The position numbers and the translations under genes were made by a program. From Filosporella fistucella (taxonomy: Eukaryota; Ascomycota; Leotiomycetes; Helotiales), in NCBI GenBank assembly GCA_030077755.1, contig JAQJZZ010000001.1:62001-126000 (forward strand): 64,000 nt of DNA, written 5' to 3'. Shown piece after piece: positions 46,740 to 58,623 of this stretch (positions within the stretch are counted from its first letter, which is position 1; the number at the start of each line of letters is the position of its first letter). The notes under the pieces are model-generated. The model did not search any database, was not told the origin of the DNA, and saw only the letters and a program-made list of their open reading frames with translations.

Positions 46740-49700
46740 GAAGTGCAGAGTTCTCGACGTACAGGCGGCACAACCCTACTGGCAACAAGTGTAGAGGTGT
46801 GGATATCACACATATTTTGACAATGATTAGTATGGAATAGGCGATGGAGGAACTGGTGTACAAAACCCATTTTCCAGTAACTATTCAAACTACTCTAATC
46901 CCACTTCTATCTAAATAAATCATTTCTATCACTATCCCTCTTATCCAAAACACCCTTATGTCCCCCACTAGGAAACGGGCCCTTCCCTTGAATCTCACTA
47001 ATCCTTCTCAAACTTTCGAATATATTTGACAAAACCATCTTCTGGTTAACAAACCCAAGCGCAGCTGTTGTACGAGCAGCGATCCTTCCGTATGCGAATG
47101 CGAGAGCGGTGGAATTGGCCGAGGAGAGAGTGAGGTAGTAAGAGCTGATTAGAATTAGCATTTCTGGGATCACTTTTGTTTTTGGGTTTGTGCTCGTTTG
47201 AGAAGAAGCCTACCTCGTGCCCTATTTAACACTCCACACCTATGCATATCCGAGACTACACAGCTGGTTGGTTGATAACGACGTGCTGAATGCTCAGGCT
47301 TCGCTGTAAAACGACGTTGCTATAGCGCTACTGGGAAGGGGATATTGAAACCAGCTGGACAGCTTCTCGACAGCTCGAAGTAGAATTGGCTCGAAAGGCT
47401 TTGACAGACCTTTTGGCTTGAGTTGACCACTGACCGTATCTTCGCAAGTTCTCGTTTTTATCCCAAGTGTACCCTGTCCTGTTCCGTTCCTTCACCCCGC
47501 ACACATGTAGCCGTAAAACCTTTCCCCTAAATCATCTGCAGCCTTCCACAGCGTAGTGCTTTACAGATCTGTAATTGTACTTCGTCACTCGAGGTTCTCT
47601 AGGACTGTCGTATCCTTCCTCTCGTGGCAAGCGTCATTTTGGTTTGTAACATACCAATCTATACTATCTTGCCCTGGCTCAACCCTTGCCCTTGCCGTGG
47701 ACATGGCTGTGGTGGGATGTTGATATGAACTCTAGAGTTCTGCGTCTGAACGACCAATGATAGTTTTGTGAAGTTCTCGTCCGACTGTGAGTTGAAGATG
47801 TTGTCTGGGTAACTCAGGAAACCCTGCATACGATGCTGCAACAAGTCAGGTTGGAGCTGGCTGATCACTCATAGATATGGCTTGCTGCTCCAGAGTCGAA
47901 ATGAACGACTTGTATGGCTTCTAAAAGGAGAATCAGCTCCTGCATGTGTAAGCTGTCAATTAGAAATATTATGGATGTTTGAGAGAGGTCAGCAGGTAAG
48001 GCTGGTCAGAATTCAGCATCCTGTATTCTTCAATGGGTGGTAATCAGCTTTGAAACAGCTCGATCTTCATGTGCGTATGAGGGCATGATTCTTGTCCTTA
48101 TCTGATCTATAGAAGTCTCCTGGAGAGAGACGGAGCTAGAAAAGCCGATGACACACATGGCATGTTTTTCGGTTGCTGTGATGCTGCAGAGGGTCTGCAA
48201 CGTGCCACATGGGTGCCCATTTCCTCGTTCTGTGCCTGAGATCAGTAAATTGATCTGGTTTGAACCCTTCCATCATTGTGTCTGTGATGCTGATGAGCCT
48301 TTGATGAAATGATGCCTGCCTGTACTCGCAGATCTGCTTCGTAGCATTCCTGTAACATACCCACTCAAGGTATGTTTATTGTACAAAGGCAAGAAAGCTG
48401 TCATTTCTGTGATACAACCTTGAGCTGTTGCATTCAAAGGTGCTAGAAATTGCTTGCACAAATGCGCTCGTGGATCTCAGTCTTGGATTGTGTGGCAGAA
48501 ACCTGGCAGAGTGGAATTCTGAGTATGGCATCAAAGGAGGATCTACTCACGTATTGCAGCAGATTTGTAGAAGTTTTGATTTTTGAATACTAGAGCTACA
48601 GCTTCTTATTGTACTTCTTTCTGACTGGATACTATTGTCAATTCAAGGGCACGATTCATTCCAGTCGGACTACCGACTCTACAATAGCAATGAAATCCAC
48701 AATAGCAACCACATGTGTATTTAAATCTTCGTGCAATTCCTTCTAACTCCCCCAGAACACAAAAATAACAACTCTCAATACTTCTATATCATTTGAAACT
48801 CTTTTTGATCGCATCCACATCCATTCCTGAAGTCAGGTTGTTGTTTGTGACGCTTTCTGTTGCTCTCTTCCATTCTGTTCACGTGAACGCTGCGTTGTTA
48901 CCTGATTTGATTTTCCTTCATCCATTCTCTGTGGCGGTATTGCGAAATTGATCAATACCACCGCATATTGGGTGGTGATCTGGAATTGCGGATAGTCCCG
49001 CACTGACCGCCCCCGCATTCTGCTTTTCTCTCCCCTATTTTTCTCGCTTACCGCTCAGTTAGCCACACTGGCAGATCAACTAGAGTGATCTTGGACCACA
49101 AGTCAACACTGATTCACTGCGAATACTGCAAAGTTTTGGATCAATCCAGATCAACACAGCCTTCGAATCCTCTCAAATCTATTGGCTAAAGTTTGAAGCT
49201 AATTCCAGATCAATCGTCTCGCTTAGCACGTCTGAGAGAGGTTTTAAACCCACAACTTCTCTCACAATTGTCCTTTTCTTCTTCCCAACAACAATAACAG
49301 CTTTCAGTTAATTGGTCCTTCAACGCCAACATTCCTCTGCTCTCTTCGTGAAAGATTGAGTTTCCTCATGCGCATCAGTCAATGACCTTCATCACACTGA
49401 TATGTATTGAGCAACACTCTCTCCTATTGATTGCTGGCTCACACTTCAAGGTCTCCGATCCCCACTCAGTCGTCTTCGTCTTTTCCACTGCATCGGTTTC
49501 GTCATCGTAGTTTGTCGTCGTATCCGGGCTCTGTGGTGGCGCGATAGTTGCGCTCGGCGGGTGAGTTTGTTTACTTTCCCTTCTCGTTTACTTTGTTTAC
49601 TTTTGATTTTGCGATTTACTTTTCTATTCTTCAACTGCTGCCTTTGCAATACTGTTCATCATAAACAGCTATTCTCATCACAGTTTATCATCTTTACATT

Positions 49701-51531
49701 CAGATGCAGCCGTCACAGTTGATGCTCATCACATCCCCCTCCATGCACAGTCTTGTCTGTTATCATACTCCATCACCAGCACATGTCAACTTCACATTCA
49801 TGTATCTTGTTTACACTTCACCAGCACTCGCCTTCATCACACATCATCAGACTTCACCTTCTATCCCAACACTGCCTCACAATGTTTTCATGTTCACTTC
49901 ACCTCCACACACATTTCCACTTCATCACTTCAAAACAAGGCAACCTCTCTACATAGTGTCCCCCTAGGCGGTCGGGACGTTTGGTCGGTCGGCTCTTCTA
50001 GGCTGGGAGGACGTTTTGCCCCGAGTCACAGGCGGTGGCTGGGGTGACAATCCAGGTTCGTGTCCCTTCCCAACATATACCTTGGCCATTGCCACCTTAC
50101 TTGTTGACGCACCACTTCGGCATTCAATACGGCAAAATTCGATGTGTAGCTTACGGGTGAAGCATCGACCTTGCAACAACATTGGCGTAAGCTGTGCTTA
50201 CCCCTGAGAACTGCTACCAGCTGAAGATGGGCGATTCAGAGTGGGTAGGCCTGAAGATGTCTCGTTGGTCGGCGAATTGTCGGCTAGTGACGGGCTTTCC
50301 GCACCGGGGCACTTCAGGGTGGTTCTCAGATTGTTGTAAGGGCCAATCTGTGGTCTCGGCGTCAAGATTCCCTGTCGCCACTTCTGTGGGATAAAGTTAA
50401 CGCTTGGGAGGCTCTGGGTTCCGGCCTAAGAGTTATTCAGATGTCGCCTCCTGATCTTCACTGCTCAGCGTTGCATCTCCGACTCGGGGAGATAAGTAGC
50501 ACCAGCAGAAGCAAAGTATCTTGAGGGACGGGTGATGTGGAAGTTGAGGTCTACGTGATCTCCCCACCCCCGTAATGGATGAACCGACTGTTGGACTCGG
50601 CTTGTTTGGTGACCGTGATGGGTGGGTGTTTGAGGGTTGGATCAGTTACATGATTCCTGGAACCCTACCATGTTCAAGGGTGTCTTACGTCCTCTAGTGT
50701 GGCGTAGGACGATGGACGTGGAGAGGCATATTAGGGGCATTCTGTCTTTACGTTTGAGATCTTGGCTTCGGCCCGTGGTCTTCAACATGTATTCAGTTAG
50801 GGCCAACAGTGGTGATGAGGGTGGAAAGTGGGAGCTTCTTTTGAATGGGTGTCTTTAGAGAGGGGTTTGTCCTACCGGAGGAGGTGTAAAGGCTTTGAAT
50901 CAGTTGGAGAGGAGGGATGAAGGCTTGGATTGAAAAAGAACTCCTGTACTGCGTTTGGAAAGATGGAGGCAATCTTGTGGAGTTTGGTTTTGGAATCATG
51001 TATCAGGGTGAAGAAGCACCAATTATGTGATGAATCAGGGCTTTTGTGTCTGCAAAAAAGCCGCACAAAGCATAAAATGGAGCATCGGTCAACTCTCCAC
51101 CCAAAAGCTATTTCCTGATGACTGTGACATTTAGATTTCAATGAGCTTTTCTGATATTTTCTTCCGCAAAAGTTTCTATTTCCAGTATCCCCATTTTGCA
51201 AAGCGAACCATCAGTCTGAATGAAAGTTTTCATCATATCACCTTGTATTTATCACACTTCAAAAGTTGCAATCATTACCCCAAAGATATGAAAAATGCTA
51301 TTCTCGTCACTGAAACCGAGACAAATCATTCTCCAGATGTTATCAGATGTTGAGGTAATTTTGGAATCCTCAATAGGTACACGCGCCGCGAATTGGGACG
51401 CCAAATGAATCAATCGCGAAATCTTAGCATTGCGAGTTTTGCGCGATACAAGAACATGATGCAAACGAATATCATGCAAAACGATGTATCAGATAGGGTT
51501 GGAATTAAATCAAAACTATGTGCACTAAACT
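46740..51531. other. 4.8-kb gene desert
   Basis: No frame above about 110 codons and no recognised domain. A small minus-strand frame at 46907-47161 (84 codons from its first ATG, hydrophobic N-terminus) is the best candidate and remains doubtful. A hairpin-like inverted repeat, GGTATTG at 48936-48942 and CAATACC at 48953-48959, lies in a stretch of moderate GC. The sequence from 49960 to 50850 is GC-richer than most intergenic DNA here, without open frames. It could be an old non-autonomous transposon or a long noncoding locus; no terminal repeats were found. Confidence 0.35.
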
Positions 51532-53804
51532 CTACAGTCTGCCCATCCGCTTCGATATCCATGCTCGCGCACGAGCTACAAAACTGGAAGACCCATTTGG
51601 TCCAGCTACTGTCTTTTCTGGAGCGGCCTGTAGGCGATGATTGTCTACTGGAAGGTTATCCGACAATGTCTCCTTTTTCAGTCGGCGAACCTCGATCAAA
51701 GCGTTTCTGATGTGATGGAGGGCGAGGTGATTGAGTCGATCTTCCCAGCCACGAGATGATGTACCACATACGTGACATGTCCACTTGATATCTTCTCGAA
51801 TAGGACGGCGATTCCATTTTTCAATCATGAAGGGCGTCAGTGATGTGCATCCATGTGTCTCTTTAACGTGGCGCGCCAGATCTACTCGGGAATTGAAAAC
51901 AGATGCAAAGACCTCTGAGCTGTATAAGCAAGTACCGCATCCATGTACGACGAAAGAGTTGAGATCCGAGAAAGACTTGCTGCAAAATATGCATGTTTGG
52001 ACGCTGAAGTTGGGGCTGATGAATGGAATAAGACAACAGACCCATTCCTCCCTTGGAATATGGATCAGAGTTTCATGTGCTCGCCATTCCTCCTCGGAAT
52101 TAAATGTATCATCACAGGTCGAACATGGATATTGTAAAAGTTGATGGAAATCCCAACTTTGAGTCTGGTGAGAAGGTGTAGGGAGTTTGAGGCAATTTGT
52201 TTGTTCTTCATCTGTCATATCTTCTGGCTCGTCGCAGAACATGATTTCAAGCTCTGGTATCTTGATCACTTCTTCTGGAGTTTGTCTCAATGAAGACATA
52301 ACAGGTAACAAAGAATTCTGTCTACTTCCAGACTTGCGATAATTTTGTTTGTATCTGCGACGGGCGATCGAAATGGAGCTTGAAGATGAATGGGCTGCGC
52401 TCGAGGCGACCGAAAGTAATGAGCCTTTGGCTGAGGGAGTGCTGCGAAAGCTACAAGGATGTCCATCCCAATGTGCTTCCTTCCTCACGAAGTACTCTGC
52501 AAGAGCATCATGGTCAAAAGATGACAGCCTTTCCACTTCCTGAGCTTTATCCTTCGCGCCATCAACGTGAAGATCAGGTATGACTTCAACCTCAGCCGAC
52601 AAGTATCGCCCCTCGCAGCTAGTAGCTTCAAGTCTAGCAATGGCAAGATTCGCATCTTCCAGGTTTCTGAATTCAGCAAAGGCTGTACCGCAGAACATCC
52701 CGTCTTGGAAGTCATAGTGAAACGTTCGGGGTCTCTTGATACCTCGCCGCAGCATCATCTGTACGAATCCATGGGTAGTGATATGAGACGGAATATTGTA
52801 GATCAGTACCATCACATTTTTGCTCCCTTTGATGAGGCGAGATGTGGTTTTAATCCGTCGGTGAACAGCCTCCGATTGCGTTCTAGGCTGTACTGCCTTT
52901 CTGATTGCAGCGAGACTTGCAGGCTCTTCATCTGGAGGTGAATTTCGCCATCGCTCTAACATTGAATCTGGCGTATCTGGAAGTGATGATAGACTTTGTG
53001 TGAGAGACAATCTCCCGTTGAGTTTGGTAATTGGAATAGGTTGAGATGGAAGGGCGCTGCAGGGTCTGGTTGCTAGAAAGGCATTAGCGAGAACAAGATG
53101 GAGAGCTTCAAGATAACCCTACCCCCGGAAGGTCTAGACTCCACACCAGGTCCTTCGGTGAGTAGCGATTGATTTTCTTTTTGGCTGGAGCTTTGTGTTT
53201 TTGGACGACGGCGCCTCTGGTTGACGAACCAATTTCGAACCTGATCCTTTTCAAGTCCAGAATGGCGAGCATATTCGAGGAGTTGGGGGCCAGATGGGGT
53301 AGTATTGGCCTCGAACCATTCGTTTAACAGTTTTATTTGCGCTTTGGACTTTGTATGCCGTCTATACGGTGGAACCTCTTGGAGAATCTGGTCATGCCTA
53401 GGGGGACCCGTTCCTGCTGGCGAGCCTAATAGGATAGGATCCGTGGTATCTGGAAAGGCGATAAGACTTGGGAACGGAGAAAAGGAGGAGTCCGAAGTAA
53501 TAACAGTCTCCATTGGGGAGAGGAAATCCTCTGCATAAAACTGGGTGGCGTCTGTCACATTTTGTTCGAGGTCCCACTGCATTTTGGATCGTTGAACGTC
53601 TGCCTGATTGCCGCAAAAGGCGCAATTAATCATGAAGCCATAACAGTGCCCACAAGACCTGTTTGATGGGTCCATAGTAGAAGGTCTTAGACTTGCAGAA
53701 TCATTTGCTTCCATCGTGGCCATAAGTGATGTAGGAGAAACATGTTTTAGAACTGGCAAGGCTGAGGTAAAGGAATGAAGCTGTCCCTTGTCAGGCAGCC
53801 ACAT
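51532..53804 (-). CDS. Homeobox / RRM-like / C2H2 zinc-finger protein
   Basis: Exons 53123-53804 and 51532-53072 (50-nt intron with CTAATG branch and TTTCTAG acceptor) give 740 residues. Residues 51-64 hold C-x2-C-x6-C-x2-C, a possible small zinc knuckle. Residues about 148-203 are a TALE/KN-type homeodomain ending in QVRNWFVNQRRRR. The stretch LERWRNSPPDEEPASLAAI (about 267-284) is typical of fungal homeobox-C2H2 factors. Residues about 313-395 look like an RRM: VMVLIYNIPSHI as RNP2-like strand and GTAFAEFRNLEDANLAI as RNP1-like strand. From about 544 come C2H2-like fingers (CSTCDDTFNSEEEWRAHETLIH, CIFCSKSFSDL, VDLARHVKETHGC, CHVCGTSSRGWEDRLNHLALHH). Probably a nuclear regulator. The RRM-like insert is the unusual part. 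Confidence 0.85.
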
Positions 53805-54714
53805 ATGAATTCAGGCATCAAATCAGGCAAAAACAGCTCGTCACATGATGATAAAAAGCAAAAATCGCCTTGTCAAAGGACCAACAAGCCATTATACATT
53901 GTTAGTGATATTATTGACATTGCGATACTTCACAGCAAGTTAGCTGTGTCGAAGGAGTACAAGTATGCGCTTCTGTGGAGTGAGATTGAAAATGGAAATA
54001 CTTAGCCTCTTCTCAAATCACCTGACCAAATTTTCTACGCTCCTCAAAATTTCGAGATGGCAAATGAATCATCGTTGTAAGTCTCGAAGCAATTACATAT
54101 ATGGTATGAGAGCTCATACTAATTTCCTTGAAGAAAGAAAAAGTACTTCCAAGGTCGCGCATGCGAATCTCGCTTAACAAAGGAGAGCCTTCAAAGCCTT
54201 CAGACCGTCGAGAACCTCGAGATCTACGTATCCTCTTCCCAGAGGCATGAGATATTACCAATCTCAATGGAGGGAGCGCTGATGAGAAAGTCAGGATGTA
54301 GTATGATTCGGGAATGGGACAAAGTTTGGCAGAAGGCTAGTCAGGTTTCACCGGAGAAGTAGCAATCACTAAGGGACAGTTGGGGCTCAAGATAGCAGTG
54401 AATGAAAGTCTTTGTGGTTGGAATGCTACGATACAAAACATTTGTATTGAGTCAATGAATGCATATAGAAGGAGATATTGGGATTGTGTCCATCTACAGG
54501 AATGGAATTGGAGCTTGAGCTGCATGAATCTCGAGTTTCTCTAGAGCCGCTTGATTCAAGAACCCAATCTTGTAGAGCTCAAAAGTGTATATTAGCTTCC
54601 GCCTTTACCCCTAACTGCGCTGTTAAACTTGACACCCAGAATTTGATCAGAACATTTTCTCAACAACTGACAACAAGTAACAAGTAGCAACTAACCACTC
54701 GCAACTTCAATACA
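53805..54714. promoter_or_regulatory. Divergent intergenic region
   Basis: It separates the minus-strand homeobox gene from the plus-strand glycine-rich gene and should carry both promoters. No gene or RNA was seen. Confidence 0.4.
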
Positions 54715-55440
54715 ATGTGGGGGCGTTTTAACAACTTCGCTAGTAACTCTGGCGAATATCCTTTGCACGGTGCTGGCGGATTTGATGGACCTTGGCAAAC
54801 TCCTGGCTATGGCATGTACCAGCAACCTAGCAGTCCAATGGAACGCCCAATTCGGAGCCCGTGTCGCAGACGTGGACTTACCGGAGGCTCTGCTTTTCTC
54901 GATCCACAATCTATGCCTTCTGGTAGTGGAGGCTTCAATGCCGATTTCCTTGATCATGCGCGACAAAGTCGATTTAACAACATGTCAAGCATGCCAGGAC
55001 ATGAACAAGCCTCTAGAATTGATTTTGGAAGGCCAATGCAAGAAGCTTCTCAACAATCACCCCCACGGGATAATTACCAACCTGGACGGTTCGGCAGAAG
55101 CTATCCTGGGTCCGGAATGAACGAAGACGCTGGCATGTTTCCTAGGGGTGGTTTTCAACCTGGGTTTGCTGGTGGTGCACAAATGCATCCAGGCTTCGGG
55201 GGAGGATTTGGCGGTCCTAGAATACAATCAATAGGCCAGATAGGGGGTGGATGGAGTATGCCTCCAGCTTTCGGCCGCTTCCCTGGTGGCACAAGACGTC
55301 AAAGAGCTGCGATGCTCAGAGGAGGTGGTTTTCATCCAGGAATCCATGCTCCACTATTTGGAAGGCCGAACTTGGGAGGTTTCCCTGGAGCTGGGTTTGA
55401 ACCCCACCCCAGTTTTGGAGAGCTTAGGGGCTTTTTCTAG
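54715..55440 (+). CDS. Glycine-rich low-complexity orphan protein
   Basis: A single uninterrupted frame of 241 codons starts at ATG 54715 after a CAA-rich leader typical of translated fungal mRNAs. The protein is rich in Gly, Pro, Phe, Arg and Gln, with repeated GGF, GFGG, FGRP and FPGG units, and has no signal peptide, membrane segment or known domain. Such composition suggests an intrinsically disordered or RGG-like RNA-binding or phase-separating protein, which is inference. It is transcribed in the same direction as the two orphan genes that follow. Expression is plausible because the composition bias is in one frame only. Confidence 0.6.
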   Translation: MWGRFNNFASNSGEYPLHGAGGFDGPWQTPGYGMYQQPSSPMERPIRSPCRRRGLTGGSAFLDPQSMPSGSGGFNADFLDHARQSRFNNMSSMPGHEQASRIDFGRPMQEASQQSPPRDNYQPGRFGRSYPGSGMNEDAGMFPRGGFQPGFAGGAQMHPGFGGGFGGPRIQSIGQIGGGWSMPPAFGRFPGGTRRQRAAMLRGGGFHPGIHAPLFGRPNLGGFPGAGFEPHPSFGELRGFF

Positions 55441-56004
55441 GAGGGTTCAAGTAACATCTGAGATGACAGATGCTGATTTTAACACATCAATTAAATTTCA
55501 AATAGCTACCGTTCTTGTGACCTGGTCTTATCTCAAGCTGCTGCAGAACAGGTGATAAAAGAAGCTTTAAGCGAATGATCACGATAGTAAAGACCTATCA
55601 AGTTTTCATGAAAGCATATTTTTGCTCGCACTTGAATCTTTTTCAATAAACCTTATTCTTACACAAAACAAAATCTTGTCTACAATCGTGAATTTTACTG
55701 CAAGACACGATGTTCGTGATTCAAGGGACATATGTGTTCAATTCCAATACTATCGTGGTGGTTCATTGCACCTCACTTCAAACTGTGTCTTAGATCTTGC
55801 CATTTCACAATTGTCACCGCTATGATTCACAACATCATTTTGCATAGGTATAAAAGGGTCTGTGTGAACATCGAGAATTATGTTCTCTTCACAGCATCCG
55901 TCGCATCACAGCTGAATTCTCCACGTCAGTATTGACCCAAGACACTGGAACTCCATATCTCCCTACAAAATCGGCATTTCGATGTTTCGCGGAATCAAAT
56001 CAAA
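55441..56004 (+). promoter_or_regulatory. Promoter with TATA box for the 56005 gene
   Basis: GGTATAAAAGGG at about 55848 is a good TATA box, roughly 150 bp upstream of ATG 56005. No gene is seen in the interval. Confidence 0.45.
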
Positions 56005-56571
56005 ATGAACGGAGGACATATCTATCACGTCCCGCACTACACCCAAATTCCCCATCCGCCTCATCCTACGCCTCTCCAAGCCCCGAAAGTTTTTGATATC
56101 CCTACTGGCGCCACTTCTGTGGTATTAGTGTTTCACAACAACGCCCCCGATCTGAAAAGGGTTCCAGGGCAAATCCTAAAGAAAGGCACACAGAGGGTCT
56201 TCATTGATATTCCAAATTGTTGCAAAGATTGTGAGGAGGATAATCATAAGTATTGTCACCCTGTGCACCTGAAGAAATGGACAGTCGAGGAGTTTGAGGT
56301 TTCAAGGGATACACGACGTCTGGTTGTAACACTACCACTATGCGATTGTGGTGGAGGTATCGAAGTTGACGTGAGACATCCGGAAGGGTATCAGCGGTAT
56401 AAAATTCGCTATGAGTTTAAGACAGCCAAATATGAACAAAGCCGCGAGCGCTGTCACATACCACCAGCTAATACTGGTGAGAGTGATCCTGCTAAGAAAG
56501 TTTGGAGGGCGCGGAGAGAACAACGCCACAGGGAGGGGCATGACGTTCAAGAATCATCAGATGACGAGTGA
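56005..56571 (+). CDS. Hypothetical cysteine-containing protein
   Basis: A single frame of 188 codons starts at ATG 56005. The N-terminus is His/Pro-rich (YHVPHYTQIPHPPHPTP). The middle looks like a beta-rich fold (ATSVVLVFHNNAPDL, RRLVVTLPLCDCGGGIEVDVRHP) and carries a cysteine group: CCKDCEEDNHKYC and later CDC, which could bind zinc. The C-terminus is charged (RAREQR-type, ESSDDE). There is no signal peptide or membrane segment. A TATA box sits about 150 bp upstream. I do not recognise the family. Confidence 0.65.
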   Translation: MNGGHIYHVPHYTQIPHPPHPTPLQAPKVFDIPTGATSVVLVFHNNAPDLKRVPGQILKKGTQRVFIDIPNCCKDCEEDNHKYCHPVHLKKWTVEEFEVSRDTRRLVVTLPLCDCGGGIEVDVRHPEGYQRYKIRYEFKTAKYEQSRERCHIPPANTGESDPAKKVWRARREQRHREGHDVQESSDDE

Positions 56572-57401
56572 GTGGCGCCTTAAAAAAGATATTCAATCAC
56601 TTTTGGGGGTGGGTGAGGGGATTTGAGGGTTATTTGTTAGGTTTCTGTTGCAAATTAGTTGATTTGATGAACACTTTCCGAATGTAGATTAGAGCGGTGA
56701 ATTTGATCTTTGAAGCTTACATCGCATGGTTTTTGGTGTGGTTACAAATCCCTGGAGACCACGTTTGATCATGGACAATAATGGTAGAAAATCGCAGAGA
56801 AAATGTGAGTGGACTGAAAAGTGTGCCAAAACATGAGTTCAAGTGCTTCTAGCAGATTGAACCAGAATATTGATGAACTGTCAAAGGTCTCGCAAGTGGA
56901 GAGCGTAGGTCACAGTCACATATAATTCAGCATATAAATATTGCGGACAGTTGTTCTCTACGAATGCCTATACAAGTCTGCAGCTCCTGGCGTTGCGGTT
57001 TCATTATCGACATTTGCAGCATCATGACGATTGAACGTTCATAATCTCGGTTTTCTTGACACGGGGAAAGATTCAAAACTAAAAAGTCTTCCTGTGATTG
57101 CTGATAGATTGAGAAACCCAAAATTTCAGAAATTATTTATCATTTGAATGAATTGTGTTTGGCCTTTATGATCCACGCAGGTGTGATTAATCACGAGGAT
57201 GTGGTTTCTTTTTGGCCAAATATGGCGAGAAATCATAGCTTAAACCTGTTTTGTGATTCACGGCATGAGTCTGGGCCTATATAAACCTTCTCAACTCCAT
57301 CCACCACCATCTTTCAACATCCTACAAGTTGAGAAAACAATAGCTGGCTTGCAGTCGTGACAGCTTTGTTGGACCTTTCCATCGATTCAAGCTATTCCAC
57401 G
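56572..57401 (+). promoter_or_regulatory. Intergenic with TATA box for the 57402 gene
   Basis: CTATATAAACC near 57277 is a TATA box about 120 bp upstream of ATG 57402, followed by a CT/CA-rich leader. The remaining sequence has no gene. Confidence 0.45.
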
Positions 57402-58412
57402 ATGATATCTAGTAAGTCGAGACCCACAAGGGAAAAGAGAGCATCGGATCGTCAGAATGAGAGCCGGAATCGTCATCACCGCCCCGCTCCTCCGGTACCT
57501 GATCCACCTGTTGCCATCGAGGCGAGATATGTGAACTTCGATCCTTCTAATCTCCGGGGGCTTCTTATCAGAGCAGGCATTGTATCAAGACGTGAACACG
57601 GAGAAGAACAACACCAGTATTCGGCAACACAGGAAAGTAACATTGGTAAAGATCAAGACCAAACTTTCCATGATCCGAGGTCATATTCTTCTACACCTCC
57701 GGATTATAGTCCATCTCCTCTATCTGCTGCAAGACCAGAACAAAGGGCACAAGAATCAACTATTATCGAAAATGAGGGACCAAGGAGAGGGAAAACCCGA
57801 GACCGACAAAGTAAGAATACCAATAAGCCGATTCCAGATGAACGTGGCAAGCGCAAGAGTGAAAATGGCAAAGAGCGAGCTGGCAGCAACAGAACAGAAA
57901 GTAAGCACAGAAGAGATTCCTCGAGAACAGGTAAAGCAGCCCGTAGCGGCACCAAAGAGCGCAACAAGGGCAAAGAGAGGAAGCATAGTACTGGTAGTGA
58001 CATTTCAACAATTGCAGTAGTAGGCAGCCGCGAACGTGAGGAAGAAACTGGACATAGCGGGGCCAATCACTTAATCCCTGATCCCCTGGATAGCGGCTTT
58101 TTTGACAGGATCTCTCACCGATTTGATCATTCCCCGAGATTGCAGCCTCCTGCCCCTATCAACCAACAAGACTATGATACTGTTCAATCAAGACTAAATT
58201 GTTCTAATTACCCTCAGAACTATTATTCAGCAAACGATCAACCCAGACCACAGCCCTCTGCAAGTCAACCCAGAAATGTTTATGATAGAAACGCGGAAAA
58301 ACATACCACCCGCAATGGGGGGGACTTTATAAATCCAGAATCTTACCCTATCCAGGGAGATCACCCACGGGCGAGACCGCAAGGATATCAGTATGATGAA
58401 GATGACATATAG
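57402..58412 (+). CDS. Basic, disordered orphan protein
   Basis: The frame is open from 57357, but the first ATG is at 57402 (MISSKSRPTREKRASDRQ), giving 336 residues to TAG 58410-58412. The protein is rich in Arg, Lys, Ser, Glu and Pro, with no domain, signal peptide or membrane segment; it looks intrinsically disordered. A short ordered-looking segment is FDPSNLRGLLIRAGIVSRR. KR-rich clusters could be nuclear localisation signals. The frame at 58624-59253 has the same composition and may be its 3' continuation. Confidence 0.6.
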   Translation: MISSKSRPTREKRASDRQNESRNRHHRPAPPVPDPPVAIEARYVNFDPSNLRGLLIRAGIVSRREHGEEQHQYSATQESNIGKDQDQTFHDPRSYSSTPPDYSPSPLSAARPEQRAQESTIIENEGPRRGKTRDRQSKNTNKPIPDERGKRKSENGKERAGSNRTESKHRRDSSRTGKAARSGTKERNKGKERKHSTGSDISTIAVVGSREREEETGHSGANHLIPDPLDSGFFDRISHRFDHSPRLQPPAPINQQDYDTVQSRLNCSNYPQNYYSANDQPRPQPSASQPRNVYDRNAEKHTTRNGGDFINPESYPIQGDHPRARPQGYQYDEDDI

Positions 58413-58623
58413 TACTAGTCCAAAAGAATTTTAGCGAAAACACGTAAAAGCGCGTCTCACTGCGATCCTCTCCTACCTTCCTTGATAGCCACCACAGTTA
58501 TGCCACCTTAACGCACTCCTTTAGGCTATATTTCTGGGAATCGATTTAAGCATTGCGAAGTAAGCCCTTATATACGCGGTATTATACACGGGCTCTCGAT
58601 TACAAAGCATAATCAAGCCTCTA

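Noticed and set aside
46907..47173. 88-codon minus-strand frame with hydrophobic start
   Set aside because: Begins with GTG; from the first ATG it is 84 codons and has no recognised relatives or splice context.
49960..50500. GC-richer segment resembling structured RNA or rDNA at first glance
   Set aside because: No match to remembered rRNA, tRNA boxes or snoRNA C/D and H/ACA layouts.
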